Part shown: positions 51,700 through 64,000 of the stretch, in pieces
Numbering within the stretch: the stretch's first letter is position 1
Layout: each line of letters opens with the position of its first letter
Source: Sisyra terminalis
Lineage: Eukaryota; Arthropoda; Insecta; Neuroptera; Sisyridae
Reading direction: 5' to 3'
Assembly: GCA_958496175.1 (NCBI GenBank)
Contig: OY292276.1
Span: forward strand, 51,473,080-51,537,079
Length of the DNA stretch: 64,000 bases
Notes under the pieces: generated by a model
Databases searched by the model: none
Seen by the model: the letters and a program-made list of their open reading frames with translations, nothing else
What the model was told of the DNA's origin: nothing
Translations under genes and position numbers: made by a program

Positions 51700-52170
51700 T
51701 TTAACATCACTTAAGCTTTCAATTTTTTTACTTAGTGAATGTTGTACCGATTAGTGACCTCCTTATATTATTTGGTTTTTTCAGGGTTTTTCTTCTGCAA
51801 TTAAGTCTTGCATTACTGTGTTGCATTAGCATGTTCTTGCATAACTCATTTGGCATTAACGAACATCTAATACACTTAGATAATCATTAAAAATATTTTT
51901 AGTAACGACTTTGTATTGCTTTCCTGTGGAACTCGAAGAGCATACACTCATGAATTTGTATTCCTTCAGATTTTTGGTCTTGCCATTTCAAAATAGATTT
52001 CGAAATATAAAATATTTTGTAATTTTTTATAAGTTTATAAGTCACTCAAATCTTAAAATTTCTTTAATATCACTTTGAAATAACTTATAAGCAAATAAAT
52101 GGCTATTGAAGGACTATAGATTTAAAAAAAAATTCCGATACACCTAATATAATCTTTACATAAAATGTTT
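51700..52170. repeat. Dispersed repeat, unknown family, copy 2
   Basis: Second copy of the element at 12170, same orientation, with the shared blocks in the same order and moderate divergence. Confidence 0.55.
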
Positions 52171-54349
52171 AAGTAGGGTGCCATCCATATCTTTTTCAAT
52201 GTAAATCCTAATCTCAAATTATGAAAAAATTAAAAAAAAATTAAATTTTTTTTTCAACTTTCCTTAGTTTTTCTCTTACCCAATGAAATGACTTGGCATT
52301 CTTTGATTTTCCAAATTTCTTGAACCACTCAACACCTTATCAAAAGTACCCAGGAAGTGTTAACATATTTGTACCTGAGGGCTTGAATATCGCAAGTCCA
52401 AATAAGTTATATTACAGTACATACTATCTAAAGTGCACTTGTGATTGTTAAACTTTCAGCATGTGAAGAATTTAAGATAGTTTTTGCTTCATAAATTATT
52501 GCCCAATATAAAAAAATTACTAAAGAGCAGAGTTTTCAAAACTTTTTTTCTTATGAAACCCTTACAAAAGTTTTTATGGATCATGGAATCTAGATCATAT
52601 TTAAAGCTGTTATTATTAACAACGTAAACAACAGGTAGAAAATATTATCTTTAGCAAGGAAATTTGAAGAAACTAGAATTATGCAAATGATGCCTTGCAT
52701 TAATAGTTTCATGCATTTTTATAAAAGTATTCTAGATTATCTTATAAAAACTTTAAAATCATATGACAAATTGTTTCATGGAACTCCAAAATTTTGTTTA
52801 TGAAACCTTAGGGTTCCATGGATTCGACATTAAAAGTTTGCACACCAAATTTCATAAGGTTGGTAATAATGAGGGTAATTATATTATTTATTCTGTAAAA
52901 ACGTATTCAGAAAATTTTATTCTTTGATTTTTATGTTTAAAAAAGTTTTAAATTTTCTAAAATTGTATCAAATTTGGTGCATAGGCGAAATGGGAAAAAG
53001 CTCACAGGTCTCCGTAAAAAAAGCTTTCATCAAATTTCATATAGAATAGAAAGTTAAATTACAAAACTTATTATTAATTATTGAAGGATTGCTTCGAAAA
53101 AGAAATCGAAGAGTTAATTTCTATATAAAATAGAAAACTCCAGGTAGAAATTGATTAAAGCTCCGGTACTTGGGAATCAATATATGTTTTCCTTCTTAAT
53201 ATAAAATTGACCAATTTTTCAAGAGATAAATTTAATTTTTTGAAGTTTTTACGCTAAAGCTCATAAAAAACGAAAGACTTGGGCTAAATAAGGCAATGTT
53301 TATTACTTGTTATCAATGGTATTTTGTTATTTATTTATGTTCTTCCTGGAATAAAACATGGTTTAAAATGGTTACCTCTATGCAGTAAGTTCTCTTTATA
53401 GCAGAAAAGTAACAATTTTAATACTATAGAAGATCTTGTCTTTTTACTAGCAAAATTTTTTTTAAAATACCATAGAAAAAAAATGAAAAAAGTTTGATTA
53501 TTATATAAATGAAAATATAAAATCAAAGTTACATCTAAACTCTAAAGTTTCGAAAAAGTCCTTTACAAAATTATTGGCTTGAGACCTTCGCTTGAATGAA
53601 TCCGGTATTGTTCCTTACACCAAGCTTTTATTCTGATACCGAGCATTACTGTTTTATTAAAATTTTTATGTTTAACTTTTTTTTGATTGAAACCAATAGG
53701 TTATTTTTGTATAATTCAATCGATATTAACTTTTGGAGACTAAAGAAAAAAAGCATTCCTTTTATTTAAATCAAAGAGACGTTTTTCGTTATTAAATTTT
53801 CAATAAAAGCTTTTGTCCAACTTGAAAGCACATAAAAGAAAATAAACGTATTTATTTTATTATTGATTGTTCACGTTCTTAAGAGTTTATTCTACAGTAA
53901 TAACGAGTCAATAAGTATGAGCTTTCGCCCATTCCACGTAACGGTTATGAGTATATGTGTGTTTGGCTAAGTATGTTGACTTTGGAAACAAAGCTCACAC
54001 GCGTGCAATATGACAGATTTATTAACTCAAGGATTAAGAGCTTATAAACCACTTAACTATATTTGTTCTGATGTTGAGCACCATTTGATTGTTTATTAGC
54101 TTTCGCAAGATAAATACAAACACGCAAAGCAATAATTCATAGTTTGATTTTTCTTTATTAATCGAAAGCTCTTGCTGTTGAGAGATTTGATGCATATTGT
54201 GAACGATTTCGTTGATTTTTCCTGACGAAAATATTATTTGACTTTCCTTTAAAGTTAATTAATTATACAGAAATGCTTCCTAAAGCTTTTCTAAATCAAT
54301 TAAGAAAAATTATCATTTTCTTAAATTCTTAATTAATGCTTGGTTATTA

Positions 54350-55324
54350 GACTGGGCCAAAAAATCGACTATTTTTTTTTTTTTTGAAAAGTATATTGAA
54401 AATACTGTTCAAGGTGTCAAAAAAAAAAATATCGGGAAGGTTTGAGCCTTTAATATTAATATTAAGAGACCTATTATCTTTAATTTCGATTTTTTATTTG
54501 TACTTTCATTTTTGCGTCAATGCTGTCAAACTATCAAGGTAAAAAAAATCATCTACACAAATATTTATAGAAAATTAAATTCCCTACAAAAAACGTGTAT
54601 TTAAAAATTTTTGCCAAACACGCCGTTTTCAAATAATCGAGCTTTAAACATTAACATAATTTTTAGATTTATCTTCTTTATTTTGGAATTTTGTAACTAA
54701 CGAACAAATAAATATATAGAAATGAACAATTTAGATTCTTGAAGGGAATTTATTGTTCTACAAAAAAGGTCTCTTAACGTTTTTCCATAAAATCACTCTT
54801 TCAAAATTGGTTCAACAACAAAAAAAAAACAATAATTTATTTTTTTCCTTCAACTTTAATTGTGAATAACTTTTGATAAAGTGATTTTATGTAAAAATGT
54901 TAAGAGACCTTTTTTGTAGAGCATTTAATTTAAAAATCTATAATAATATTGTTCATTTCTATATATTTATTTGTTCGTTAGTTTCAAAATTCCAAAATAA
55001 AGAAAATAAATCTAAAAATTATATCAATGTTTAAAGCTTGATTATTCGGAAACGGCGTGTCTGGCAAAAATTTTCAAGAAGAAGTTTTTTGTAGGAAATT
55101 TAAGTTTTTATAAATATATGTGCAGATAAATTTTTTTACCTTGATAGTTTGACAGCATTGACGCAAAAATGAAAGCACAAATAAAAAATCGAAATTACAG
55201 ATGATAGACCTCTTAATATTAATATTAAGGACTCAAACCTTCCCGATATTTTTTTTGCCACTTTGAACAATATTTTCGATATACTTTTCAAAAAAAAAAA
55301 AATAGTTAACTTTTTGGCCAAGTC
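54350..55324. mobile_element. Fold-back DNA element (975 bp), TA-flanked, relative of 14274
   Basis: Ends GACTGGGCCAAAAA and TTTTTGGCCAAGTC are flanked by TA (54348-54349 and 55325-55326). The arms are reverse complements along most of their length, for example TTGCGTCAATGCTGTCAAAC near 54511 against GTTTGACAGCATTGACGCAA near 55147. It shares the subterminal block GAGCC-TTAATATTAAT with the element at 14274, so both belong to one family with diverged ends. No coding capacity. Confidence 0.8.
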
Positions 55325-55559
55325 TATTGGCTATATATATTCGAATTTTCTTTGAGTAGATTTTAACCAAAATTGAGATACGTTATTAATAAAACTCAAA
55401 CCCAAAATCATAGAGTTCAAGCATAAAAATTGAAAATTGAAAACTGGAAATTTTGTGTTTAAATATAAGGAGGTAGACATGTATGAAAATGATAATCTTT
55501 TCACCAACGAAATTGGTAAATGGGATCAGATATTTAAATGGGAAAGTGAATATGTGTAT

Positions 55560-55990
55560 ATGTATGTGCAAATGTGTTAAAGTTGAGGGAGATGAGGTAA
55601 ACTACCCCTAAATCAATACCGCCTCGGATGGAAGCCACAACCGACAACGGGTCTCTCTACAACATGCGTCGTTTTAGGGAAAACCACACGCACAATGCTT
55701 GGAATTTGAAAATATTCTCAAATTTTATCGTTTCAAATGCGTTCGAAAAGAAATATAATTTTATTAATACTTCGCGAATATTTCTTATGAAAAGGGGTTG
55801 TCCAGACGATCATTTGTCACAATGACAATATTGCACGCGTCACTCTGCACTTGGTCGCACTATCATCATCGCTACCCTTAAACACGGACATATTCAGCGA
55901 TATAAATAAGTCCACCCCCATCAATCTAACATAAATGTATGGGCGCTAGGGGTGGATCAGGGCTTAATAAACGTTATAATACTGTGGGTG
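55560..55990. promoter_or_regulatory. Intronic island in intron 5, candidate enhancer
   Basis: Richer in G and C than its surroundings and free of repeats. It begins 235 bases after the fold-back element. No coding similarity. Confidence 0.25.
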
Positions 55991-56930
55991 TACGTTTCTT
56001 TTTTTATATATTATTGTCCTCGTATAGAAAAAAAGGAGTTTTATGGTTGGCTGCCCTTTTTTTCAATTGTATGAAACGGAACTTAATATTATAGAGACAA
56101 GTATGGGTGACGTTTTTACTGTAAACGTTTTCGCTTTTATTGCCTTTCCGGATATTTATACGATACCGGACGTTATTATACGTTCGCAAGTAATTAAAAG
56201 ACAACTGGAATGTTTTGTTAAGCAATTAGAGGAGTACAAATGAAAATGACATATAGGACACTAAAATGCTGGTAAGACTAACGCTGGTTTTGTGGGTTCT
56301 CGTATCCTTTTATTTCAGGGGTTCGTTTAAGTCCCACCTTCCCGGTTTTCTTTTTGGGAATAATTGAAATAATTTCGTGTTCTAACGAGCTCGTTTGGAC
56401 GGCGAAACAAGATTATATTTAGATTTGTTTTCTTTTCTAACCGTCCTTTTAATCCCTTTCATACGAAGAATAATTAGAAATCGTTTGAGACAATTTTAAA
56501 ATCTTTGATTTTTTTTCTAATCTCCTCTAAATCAGATTTGGATTTAAAGTAAGTACTTAATTACGTTTTTAGTATCATACCATTAAGAATAGGTGATTTG
56601 AATTTATACACTATATCGTTTTTATATTTACCAGATTTATCTGGTGAAATCGGATATTAATTGGTAAAATTTGTTGAATTGAATTATTATAAAGAGCATT
56701 TTTTTGTATTTCTATTTAAGAGCACACAAATTGGGGTCTCATTTGATTAAGACTGTATTAGAAATACAATGGTAGAGGTGTATCTTCTTTTATGCATTCC
56801 AAAGTCAAATTTGGTAACCGTTTTATTTTCTTTTAAATTTTTATTAATTTCTTCCATCGATTGGTGTACAAAACTACAAATAATTCACCCGGTAAAGCCT
56901 ATTTCTTATTTATACTTTGGCTTATCTGTA

Positions 56931-57843
56931 CTTTAGCACACCCACAATCTGGCAATGTTGCATTTTCGACTTAGTTTTTAATTTAAATCGGTCCATAATG
57001 AAAATTTAGCCACAAAAGAGAGAATTATACCATATTCGAATTAAATTAATCAAAATATCGCGAATAAAGGAGGGAAGCTGGTATAGAGCGTGAAAAAATG
57101 GGCATAATTTATGAATTTTTTGTGACTCAACAAAAAGATCAATCGAAAATCTGTGAAAAAGGTTTTATAATTTAGGTTTTAATATACAAATACAAATTTT
57201 TTCGTGCCAATTAAATTCAAAATGGCGGCTGTCCAGCATTTCTTCGGAGGCGCCTCATTTTTTAGACGGGCCGAATATGTAACCTCCTTAATTTTGGTCC
57301 TGGAACAAAATCCTGAAAATTTTTAGTTTCTATATAATAACAGCCAAAGACGTACGTAGGATTTTTTCGATATTTTGTTTTTTCGCGAAATGATGCACGT
57401 TTGAACAAAACATTAAAATTTTCACTATAAAAAAACGACAAAATTGTTGATTAAAAAAAAACTATGCAATATAAAAAAAAATCCTACGTACGTCTCCGGA
57501 GAAAGGTATTTCGAATGTACTGTCAAAATTTCGTATAGATCGGTGAAGACTTGCTCGAGTTATGTCTTCGGCCAGTTCAAAAAAAGGTAATTTCGAGAAA
57601 AACGCGTTTAAAGTTTTAAGTACTATAAAATTATATTAAATGCGCATATACCTTTAATTTGTGAAAGTTTGGGCATTTAGACATTTTTGCCGGCATCCAT
57701 CCTTTGGTATGATATTTTGAAGACCCTGAAGTACTTTTTAAGACAAAAAAAATTAGGTTTCTTCAAAATTCTAGACCAGCCCCCCCCTTAAATTAAAAAC
57801 AAAGTCAAAAATGCAACGTTGCCAGATTGTGGGTGTGTTAAAG
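56931..57843. mobile_element. TA-flanked DNA element (913 bp) with about 60-bp inverted ends
   Basis: Left end CTTTAGCACACCCACAATCT pairs with right end AGATTGTGGGTGTGTTAAAG and on through the following 40 bases (TTGCATTTT-GACT). TA flanks are at 56929-56930 and 57844-57845. An inner inverted repeat, AGACGTACGTAGGATTTTTT near 57349 and its complement ending near 57496, forms a second smaller palindrome. Non-coding. Confidence 0.75.
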
Positions 57844-58346
57844 TACACATGAACCTATACTTTTGCTATTCGATTAGTATTTTTGTCAATTTATTTTAAC
57901 CAGATAGACTTGTGTGATAAAGAATTGGACAAATACAATCTTTCGTTTTGCTATCTGCAATATCGTGAATTCTTTTTTACATCCTTAACTATATGGAGCT
58001 TAAAGTAGGTTGGCAAATTCTTTTCGAATCGAAAGCGAACAGTAAATATATAAATGGAACACTTAAGAATGAAAAATAAGCCTAAGATAACTGCAATACC
58101 CGTTGCATTGGTCAAAAAGGATTTATCTGTTTTCTTTTTCTGATACAAATCGAATCAAATGAAATAAGCTTTGAGAAGCTTTGAGCTTGGTGGCAAAAAT
58201 AAGTCTAAAACGAAGTAAGTATAGTTTCAAATCACTCATTCTCTTATGGTTTAGCTTTTAAGTGGGTTTGGTGAGCAAAAAGTAGTGTTACCAAAAAAAA
58301 AAATATTGCACAGTTTTATTTACTATTTTTATCTTTGATTACGCAG

Positions 58347-58534
58347 GTTTGGTTTAGTAATCGACGAGCAAAATGGCGCCGAGAGGAAAAACTGCGCAAC
58401 CAACGACGAGCTGTGGAACAGGTGGCGGCAGTTAGTCCACCCGCACCTGCGCCTCGACTGCCCCTCAATTCCGGTTTCAACAGTATGTACTCATCAATTC
58501 CACAACCAATTGCAACAATGGCCGATACTTACAG
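58347..58534 (+). CDS. toy: toy exon 6: homeodomain recognition helix and C-terminal start
   Basis: The acceptor GATTACGCAG ends at 58346, 13.1 kb after exon 5. It opens with [19 protein letters not shown], the recognition helix with Ser50 and Asn51, then about 20 residues of Ala/Pro/Val-rich sequence and [10 protein letters not shown] through [10 protein letters not shown]. The latter is the Toy-type C-terminal block. In Drosophila Toy I recall a far longer spacer at this point, so this copy is compact. The exon ends AG|GTATTA with two bases of the next codon; no convincing continuation was seen before 64000. Confidence 0.94.
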
Positions 58535-60225
58535 GTATTAGTGGTTTTCCTACTATTTTTTCAGTGCTATAATTCTTTGAGTTTTGGTACTGTTAGCGTT
58601 TAAATTATCCAAAGGTCTGACTGAAATTTGAGGTCTGAATTTACTCTTTTAATAGTCAAAGTTTTGTGTAGATATTTTGACGAAAAAGTTTATTTTGATA
58701 ATAACCCAAAGAAATTTTTTTTTTTTTTGTATCAAAAATACAATTGAAAGATTCAGGTTGTGAAGCCATCATCTATCGCGCGTTGCTGATAAACCGTAAT
58801 CCGGTAGCATTCCACTAGAATGAATGGTTTGAATTAATTTCTAATAGCGATGTGTGTACAATTTCCAATCGGATTACGTTTATGGAAGATAACACTCACA
58901 TGGAGGGATTAATGTAGACTTTCAGACCGATAATAAGTAGGTAGTTCGTCTTTGTCGGAATGTCACTAAAGCTTTAACATGTTGTTATCAATGTCATCGT
59001 TGGTATCCCAAAAAAAGAAAGATCCTTTTATAGATACATAGAATATTTTGGTTGCATAATACATTTTTAATCATTAAGTAACCGTCTAATCTTTTTCATT
59101 TCAATTTTAAACAGGTAAGAAATTTAATCAGTTTTGGCATTTTAAACCATGACCATAAGCTTTTAGGATAACTAGGAAATACCGAAGACTTCGTCTAAAT
59201 TCGTTGGTTTTCCAAAATTATAAGATTTCAAGGGATGAAATTAAAGACCGCAATAAATGATATCTAAATATTTTTTCATTATAGAGCATTTATACCCTAA
59301 AATGTCCTAAAAGAAAAGGATTTTTATAATATATCAACAAAGCGAATAAATATCCTTCGAGAGTTAAACACTCTTATATTTAATTATCATCAAAATTTAT
59401 AGAAAAAATATTTTTCTAATTCTTTAAACATCTAATGAACAAGAAAAATGAATCAAACGCCTTTGTAATTATTTCGTTAGTCAATATGCAATGATAGTGG
59501 TCGTTTTACCAATCATGTGCAATGATTCTGACAACTAAATATTAAATCGATTTTTTTTAAATAAAAACCCAAAGAATCAACACAAAAAGGACACCAAAAG
59601 CAACTTAACTTTTGAAAAAGGATAACGAATAAAAATTGGTACAACAGATAATATTTTGTAAATATTTTCCGGATTATAAAGCGAAAGTTAAGACGCCTTA
59701 TTACGAAATAATGCATTGGCTTATTGATATTTAAAAGCTACTTTAATGCAAGAAAGTTTATATAATTAATTGGAATAGTTAAAGCGGAATCATATTATTT
59801 TATACAACTATATCCTTGTATTATCTCGTTATTTTGCGATCAAAATAAAGCTACCGACTTTTGTTAATAAAGAATACTACTTTCATAGTTACCAATTTTT
59901 TTTGTTTAGTTATTGCATTATTATTTCAAATGGTATTAAGTATTTGTCCTATGATTTATACTTAACTCATCTATAGGATAGATTCCTTAATTATAATACT
60001 ATAATTTTATGAGACTTACCCTTAATTTATGTATTTCTATTCTTTCCATCGATTTTAACTCAAAAAATGTAATTTTAAAACTCCGATTCTAACTCCGGTT
60101 CTAGTAAATCCACCGCCGTAACATCCCTAGTCTAGGCGTTTGTTCAGTTAGCTACGTGTATAACTTACGAACAAAAATGACGCTGAAAATTATATATCAG
60201 GAGATGATTATGAAGAAATATCAGC

Positions 60226-60355
60226 AAATATTTTTTTTATTGTTAATTACCGTCGCTTTACAACTAATAAGGTCTTTAGCGACTCTAGGGTTAATAAAAA
60301 TCTGTAAATCGAGAAATATTGAAAATTTACTCAATACGAGATTCGAACCCAACAT
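60226..60355 (-). repeat. tRNA-derived SINE copy, tail and B box
   Basis: Same family and orientation as the copy at 31.6 kb: GACTCTAGGGTTAATAAAAA, then GAGATTCGAACCCAACA. Head missing. Confidence 0.7.
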
Positions 60356-60428
60356 TTATGAATTTTATTATGAGAAAAACACTTTTACCATTGTTAAACT
60401 ACGTTCAAAAATCCAAGTATCGTGGATT

Positions 60429-62462
60429 CAGATTGCAATACCGGTATTCCAAATACCGGTTTGTGCCATTTGTACAATTTTGTAATATCGGTATTTATAA
60501 GTTTGTAAACAGTTTTTTGGTATTTACTAGAATTTTTAAAATTATTTTCACTAGTCTTTACAAGAAAAGAAACTAAACAATTCAAATTTAATCTAGTTTA
60601 TAGTAAATTTTCTTTAAATTTTTAACCCAGAAACCTATCCACATTCAAAAGAATTCGGTAGAATTATCGAAGTTGATGATGTCACTTGTGTCGATAGCGA
60701 AAAGGAATTGTCCCTTGAAGTTATCCAAAATTGAAGTTATCGATAGATAAAATAATTTCAACAAACCAAAATGCATTACAGAAATCAATTACATATATCC
60801 AAAACATTCGACGAGTATTCGATTTATTTGAAAATCAGGGATTTAGAAGTAAATACTTGGAAAAAATATATCGCGTTTTGCTAATTGTACCACCAATTAG
60901 CGTAGATACTGAAAAGCGTTTTCGATAGCTTGTAATTTTTGTACAAAATTGCATTCCAGGCTTAATGATGGTACAATTGATGCATTATGCTTATTGAGAT
61001 CACATTTCAAAGATTTGTAATTGTACCAAAAACGGAATATATATACTTTTTCTGATTTAAATACATTCGATGTTTATTGTTCTTTTACTCTTCTGTGACC
61101 CTTTAAAGTCTCTGGTCAAATTGTTAGACGCACTTAAAAGTTTTTCCAATTTTATGTCTTCTACTAAATTCAATTTGATACTAGTTCCTTCCTGCATTAT
61201 TAAAAATAGTAAAGATTTTTAGGAAATATAATTTCTACATAAAAGTATAGTCTTGATAATTACCCCAATTATCCTACTCTAGAGTAAACGCTCTGATTTC
61301 AACTCCATTAAAAATATGTGGGATTTAATGGGGAGAAAAGTGGTTAAATAAGTGATCACATCAGAAAAATAGCCCTTAGAAAAAATACTCATAAATAAAA
61401 TAACCATCCACAAATGCAGTGGACATTATTGTCTTACATATACAGCACGCTTCGAATGATTGAAGCTTTAATAGCAGTAAATGAGCTTTCAATTAAATAT
61501 TAAACATTTAAGTTTGCCAAAATTAACACGATATTTAAAATGAGCAAAAAAAATAATTTTCAGTAAAAATGATTTTTTTTGGTGACATTAATTAGTAACA
61601 AGTGTAATAAATTAAATTTTGATGGGAAAGTTAAATCCAATCAAATATTTTAAACACAAAATAAAATAGCTATTACTGGTCAAATTGTTAGACGCACTTA
61701 AAAGTTTTTTCAATTTTATGTCTTCTACTAAATTAAATTTGATACTATTTCTTTCTTACATTATTAAAAATAGTAAAGATTTTTAGGAAATGTAATTTCT
61801 AAATGAGGGTATAGTCTTGATTATTACCCCAATTATCCTACTCAACGGTAAAAGCTCTGATTTGAGCCTCATTGAAAATACGTGGGATTTGACGGGGAGA
61901 AAAGTGGCTAAATAAGTGATCACATCCGAAAATTGCCTTTGGAAAAAATATTTATAAATAGAATCACTATCCACAATTGCAGTGGACATTATTGTCCTAC
62001 ATATACAGCACCCTGCGAATGCTTGAAACTTTAATAGCAGTAAAAGAGCTTTCAATCATATATTAAAAAATTAAGTTTGTCAAAATTAACAAGATATTTA
62101 AAATTATCGTAAAAGTTATATCTCAGTAAATATGATTTTATTGTCAGATTAATTGGTAATAAGTGTAATAAATTTAAACACAAAATAAAATAGCTATTAC
62201 ATCATATTTTGTACAAAATCTATGGTGCTTCTACTAATATGACCAGGGACTGTATATACTGTTATAGTTTAAAAGTCAAAAATTATTTTTAATGATATTT
62301 ACTGTCACTAATTAAACTGGCAAATAAAACAAAAACACCTGCTTTCTTTCTTTTTATAAAATTCCTACTACTGAAATTATAACCGGTATTCCGGCATTAA
62401 GATCTAAAAAAAACAGAATACTAGTATTACTAAAACTTTTGTTTCGGTATTGCAATCTCTAG
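60429..62462 (+). mobile_element. Decayed hAT-like element with later insertions
   Basis: CAGATTGCAATACCGG at 60429 is mirrored by CGGTATTGCAATCT ending 62459, which fits hAT-type terminal repeats. 60620-61020 reads a degenerate C-terminal dimerisation region (YRVLLIVPPISVDTEKRFR, then after a frameshift NDGTIDALCLLRSHFKDL). The interval also contains two Tc1-like fragments, so the present length is not the original. No clear 8-bp target duplication was found. Confidence 0.5.
61085..62065 (+). pseudogene. Two tandem Tc1-like transposase C-terminal fragments
   Basis: A unit starting TGGTCAAATTGTTAGACGCA occurs at about 61115 and 61678 (period about 563). Each reads, in broken frames, SDFNSIKNMWDLMGRKVV (copy 1; the Tc1 SPDLNPIENVW region) and then QWTLLSYIYSTLRM-E-LIAV, matching the C-terminal tail. 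Stops occur in both copies. Confidence 0.6.
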
Positions 62463-64000
62463 TTCTGGACCAAAATTAGCAGATAAATTATAATTTTTAC
62501 TTAGTAGAAATGGAAAATATATCATTTGACTGATGAAAATGAAGAAAACCGCTTAATCCGCAAAATTTTACGTTTAAAAAGGTTTTCACAGAATCATAGC
62601 ATAATGAAAATTAATAAATTGGCAAGTAGTATTGAAAAGCAGTACATATACTTCATATTTTGTACAAAATCTATGGTGCTTCTATTAATATGGCCAGTGA
62701 CTGTATATACTGTTATAGTTTAAAAGTCAACAATTTTATGATATTTACTCTCTCTAACTAAACTGGCAAATAAAACAACACCTGTTTTCTTTCTATCATA
62801 AAATTCCTGCTACTGAAATCATAACCGGTATTCTGGCATTAAGATCTAAAAAATACAGAATACTAGTATTACCTAAAGTTTTGTTCCGGTAGTGGACCAA
62901 ATTTAGTATATAATTTATAATTTTTACTTAGTAGAAATTTGGTGGGAAAAAGCTCAGCTCTTGACTTATCTTCCAAAGTATTGATCTACAAGCAAATATT
63001 GAGACCAACATGGGCTTATGGAGCACAACTATGGGGGACTGCAAAACTCAGTAATATAAGGATTATCGAGAGGTGCCAGGCACGGATTCTGAGATCTTTT
63101 CTGGGAGTGGGAAGATACGTTAAGAATGAAGTAATCCTAAGAGACCTGAATATCGAAACTGTGATAAATTATATTAAGAAATTAAAAAATAAATATGTGG
63201 AACGAGTGGGACTTCACCCGAACGATCTAGCCGTTCAAGCTATTAAACAACCCGCGTTAAAGAGACTAAAAAGAAATGATTTTAATTCAATTTAATATTT
63301 TACGAATGTGCAATATTTTGAACGTGTGTGAGAAATCAACTAACTTAGCATTAAGTGTATATGTTCTACTAACGTACTGTTTATGATTTACTTTATTTTG
63401 GTTTTAATTTTTATGTATATTTAGTTCCTATTCTCTGGTTGACATTGGTCAACTAGATATTATATTTAGATTAATATAAGAGTTGTAATATTTTAGGCTA
63501 GGAACCATTTGGGTTCAATTCCTATAATAAAAACACAAAGTATAAAAAAAAAAAAAAAAAAAAAACTTAGTAGAAATGGAAAATATATCATTTGACTGAT
63601 GAAAATAAAGAAAACCGCTTAATCCGCCGGATTTTACGTTTAAAAAGGTTTTCACAGAATCGTAGCAAAATGGAAATTAATAAATTGGCAAGTAGTATTG
63701 AAAAGCAGTACATATGATGATCATTGAAAAGCAGTACATATACTTCATATTTTGTACAAAATCTATGGTGCTTCTATTAAAATGGCCAGGGACTGTATAA
63801 CTATTATATTTTAAAAGTCAAAAATTATTTTTAATGATATTTACTGTCACTAATTAACTAAAAAATCGTGGACCAAATTTAGCATATAAATTATAACTTT
63901 AACTCAGCAAAAATGGAAAATACATCATTTGACTGATGAAAATGAAGAAAATCGCTTAATCCGCAGGATTTTAAGTTTAAAAAGGTTTTCACAGAATCGT
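62190..64000 (+). repeat. Tandem array, ~455-bp units, with Tc1-type N-terminal fragment
   Basis: TCATATTTTGTACAAAATCT recurs at about 62203, 62658 and 63747; removing the LINE inserted between the last two gives a regular spacing of about 455. Each unit also holds TTTGACTGATGAAAAT, which leads a frame LTDENEENRLIRKILRLKRF, resembling the helix-turn-helix start of a Tc1 transposase. The last unit, at 63935, is shortened and runs off the window. Confidence 0.75.
62939..63564 (+). mobile_element. 5'-truncated jockey-like LINE with poly(A) and target duplication
   Basis: ACTTAGTAGAAAT is duplicated at 62926-62938 and 63565-63577. Between them an intact frame to 63295 reads ILRPTWAYGAQLWGTAKLSN, ILRSFLGVGRYV and RDLNIETV, the C-terminal end of a jockey-clade pol, followed by a 3' UTR and about 20 A residues. 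The empty target is visible in the sister repeat near 62495, so both the insertion point and the truncation are directly supported. It looks younger than the other LINE remnants here. Confidence 0.92.

Larger units (their letters stand above)
58535..64000 (+). other. toy intron 6 (partial, runs off the window)
   Basis: Inferred intron because exon 6 ends in an open phase with a donor. 58535-60220 is AT-rich without a recognisable element; 60226 onward is repeat-dense (SINE, hAT, Tc1, tandem array, LINE). No Toy C-terminal coding block was recognised. Confidence 0.7.

Noticed and set aside
58535..64000. Terminal Toy coding exon
   Set aside because: No frame resembling the SLGSMTPSC-type C-terminus was seen; the remaining frames belong to transposon remnants or are unassigned.

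Overview
The window is a stretch of strongly AT-rich insect nuclear DNA carrying most of one gene, a Pax6 transcription factor of the twin of eyeless (toy) type. Nothing in it is bacterial, viral or organellar. Six coding exons on the + strand, spread from about 9.8 to 58.5 kb, join with GT/AG borders and consistent phases into a 348-residue open product (counting from the Met at 9811). It holds a full paired domain, a linker and a paired-class homeodomain with Ser at position 50. The N-terminal motif ending in FGCSTAG and the post-homeodomain block from [10 protein letters not shown] to QPIATMA match Drosophila Toy as I remember it, not Eyeless. The terminal exon(s) lie beyond 64 kb. A beetle or other holometabolous insect is my best guess, but the order cannot be fixed from this sequence.

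Layout. 1-9.8 kb is 5' flank or an upstream intron: a palindromic element, a two-copy 303-bp repeat, a GC-rich island with a CCG run, a four-copy array of about 500-bp units and a tRNA-derived SINE. Exons 1 and 2 (9.8-10.3 kb) encode most of the paired domain and are separated by a 71-bp intron. Intron 2 is about 27.8 kb and holds fold-back DNA elements, MITEs, jockey-like LINE remnants, mariner remnants, a clean non-autonomous Helitron and an apparently TTAA-flanked element. Exon 3 (38.0-38.3 kb) finishes the paired domain and starts the linker. Intron 3 is 6.4 kb. Exons 4 and 5 (44.7-45.3 kb), 349 bp apart, encode two thirds of the homeodomain. Intron 5 (13 kb) again holds palindromic and fold-back elements. 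Exon 6 (58.3-58.5 kb) completes the homeodomain. 58.5-64 kb is intron 6: hAT and Tc1 remnants, a tandem repeat array, and a 5'-truncated jockey-like LINE with a poly(A) tail and a 13-bp target duplication.

The most unusual non-genic structure is a set of inverted (head-to-head) units that share one small hairpin motif: CTGA-N-GAAG, a short stem-loop, then CGAAACG. It recurs in at least three sequence families, resembles the pseudo-LTR and ribozyme region of Penelope-like elements, and always reads outward from the palindrome centre. Several higher-GC islands without recognisable transposons lie in the introns and upstream; they are candidate cis-regulatory modules of a developmental gene. I found no bacterial-style operon, CRISPR array or evident new protein system.
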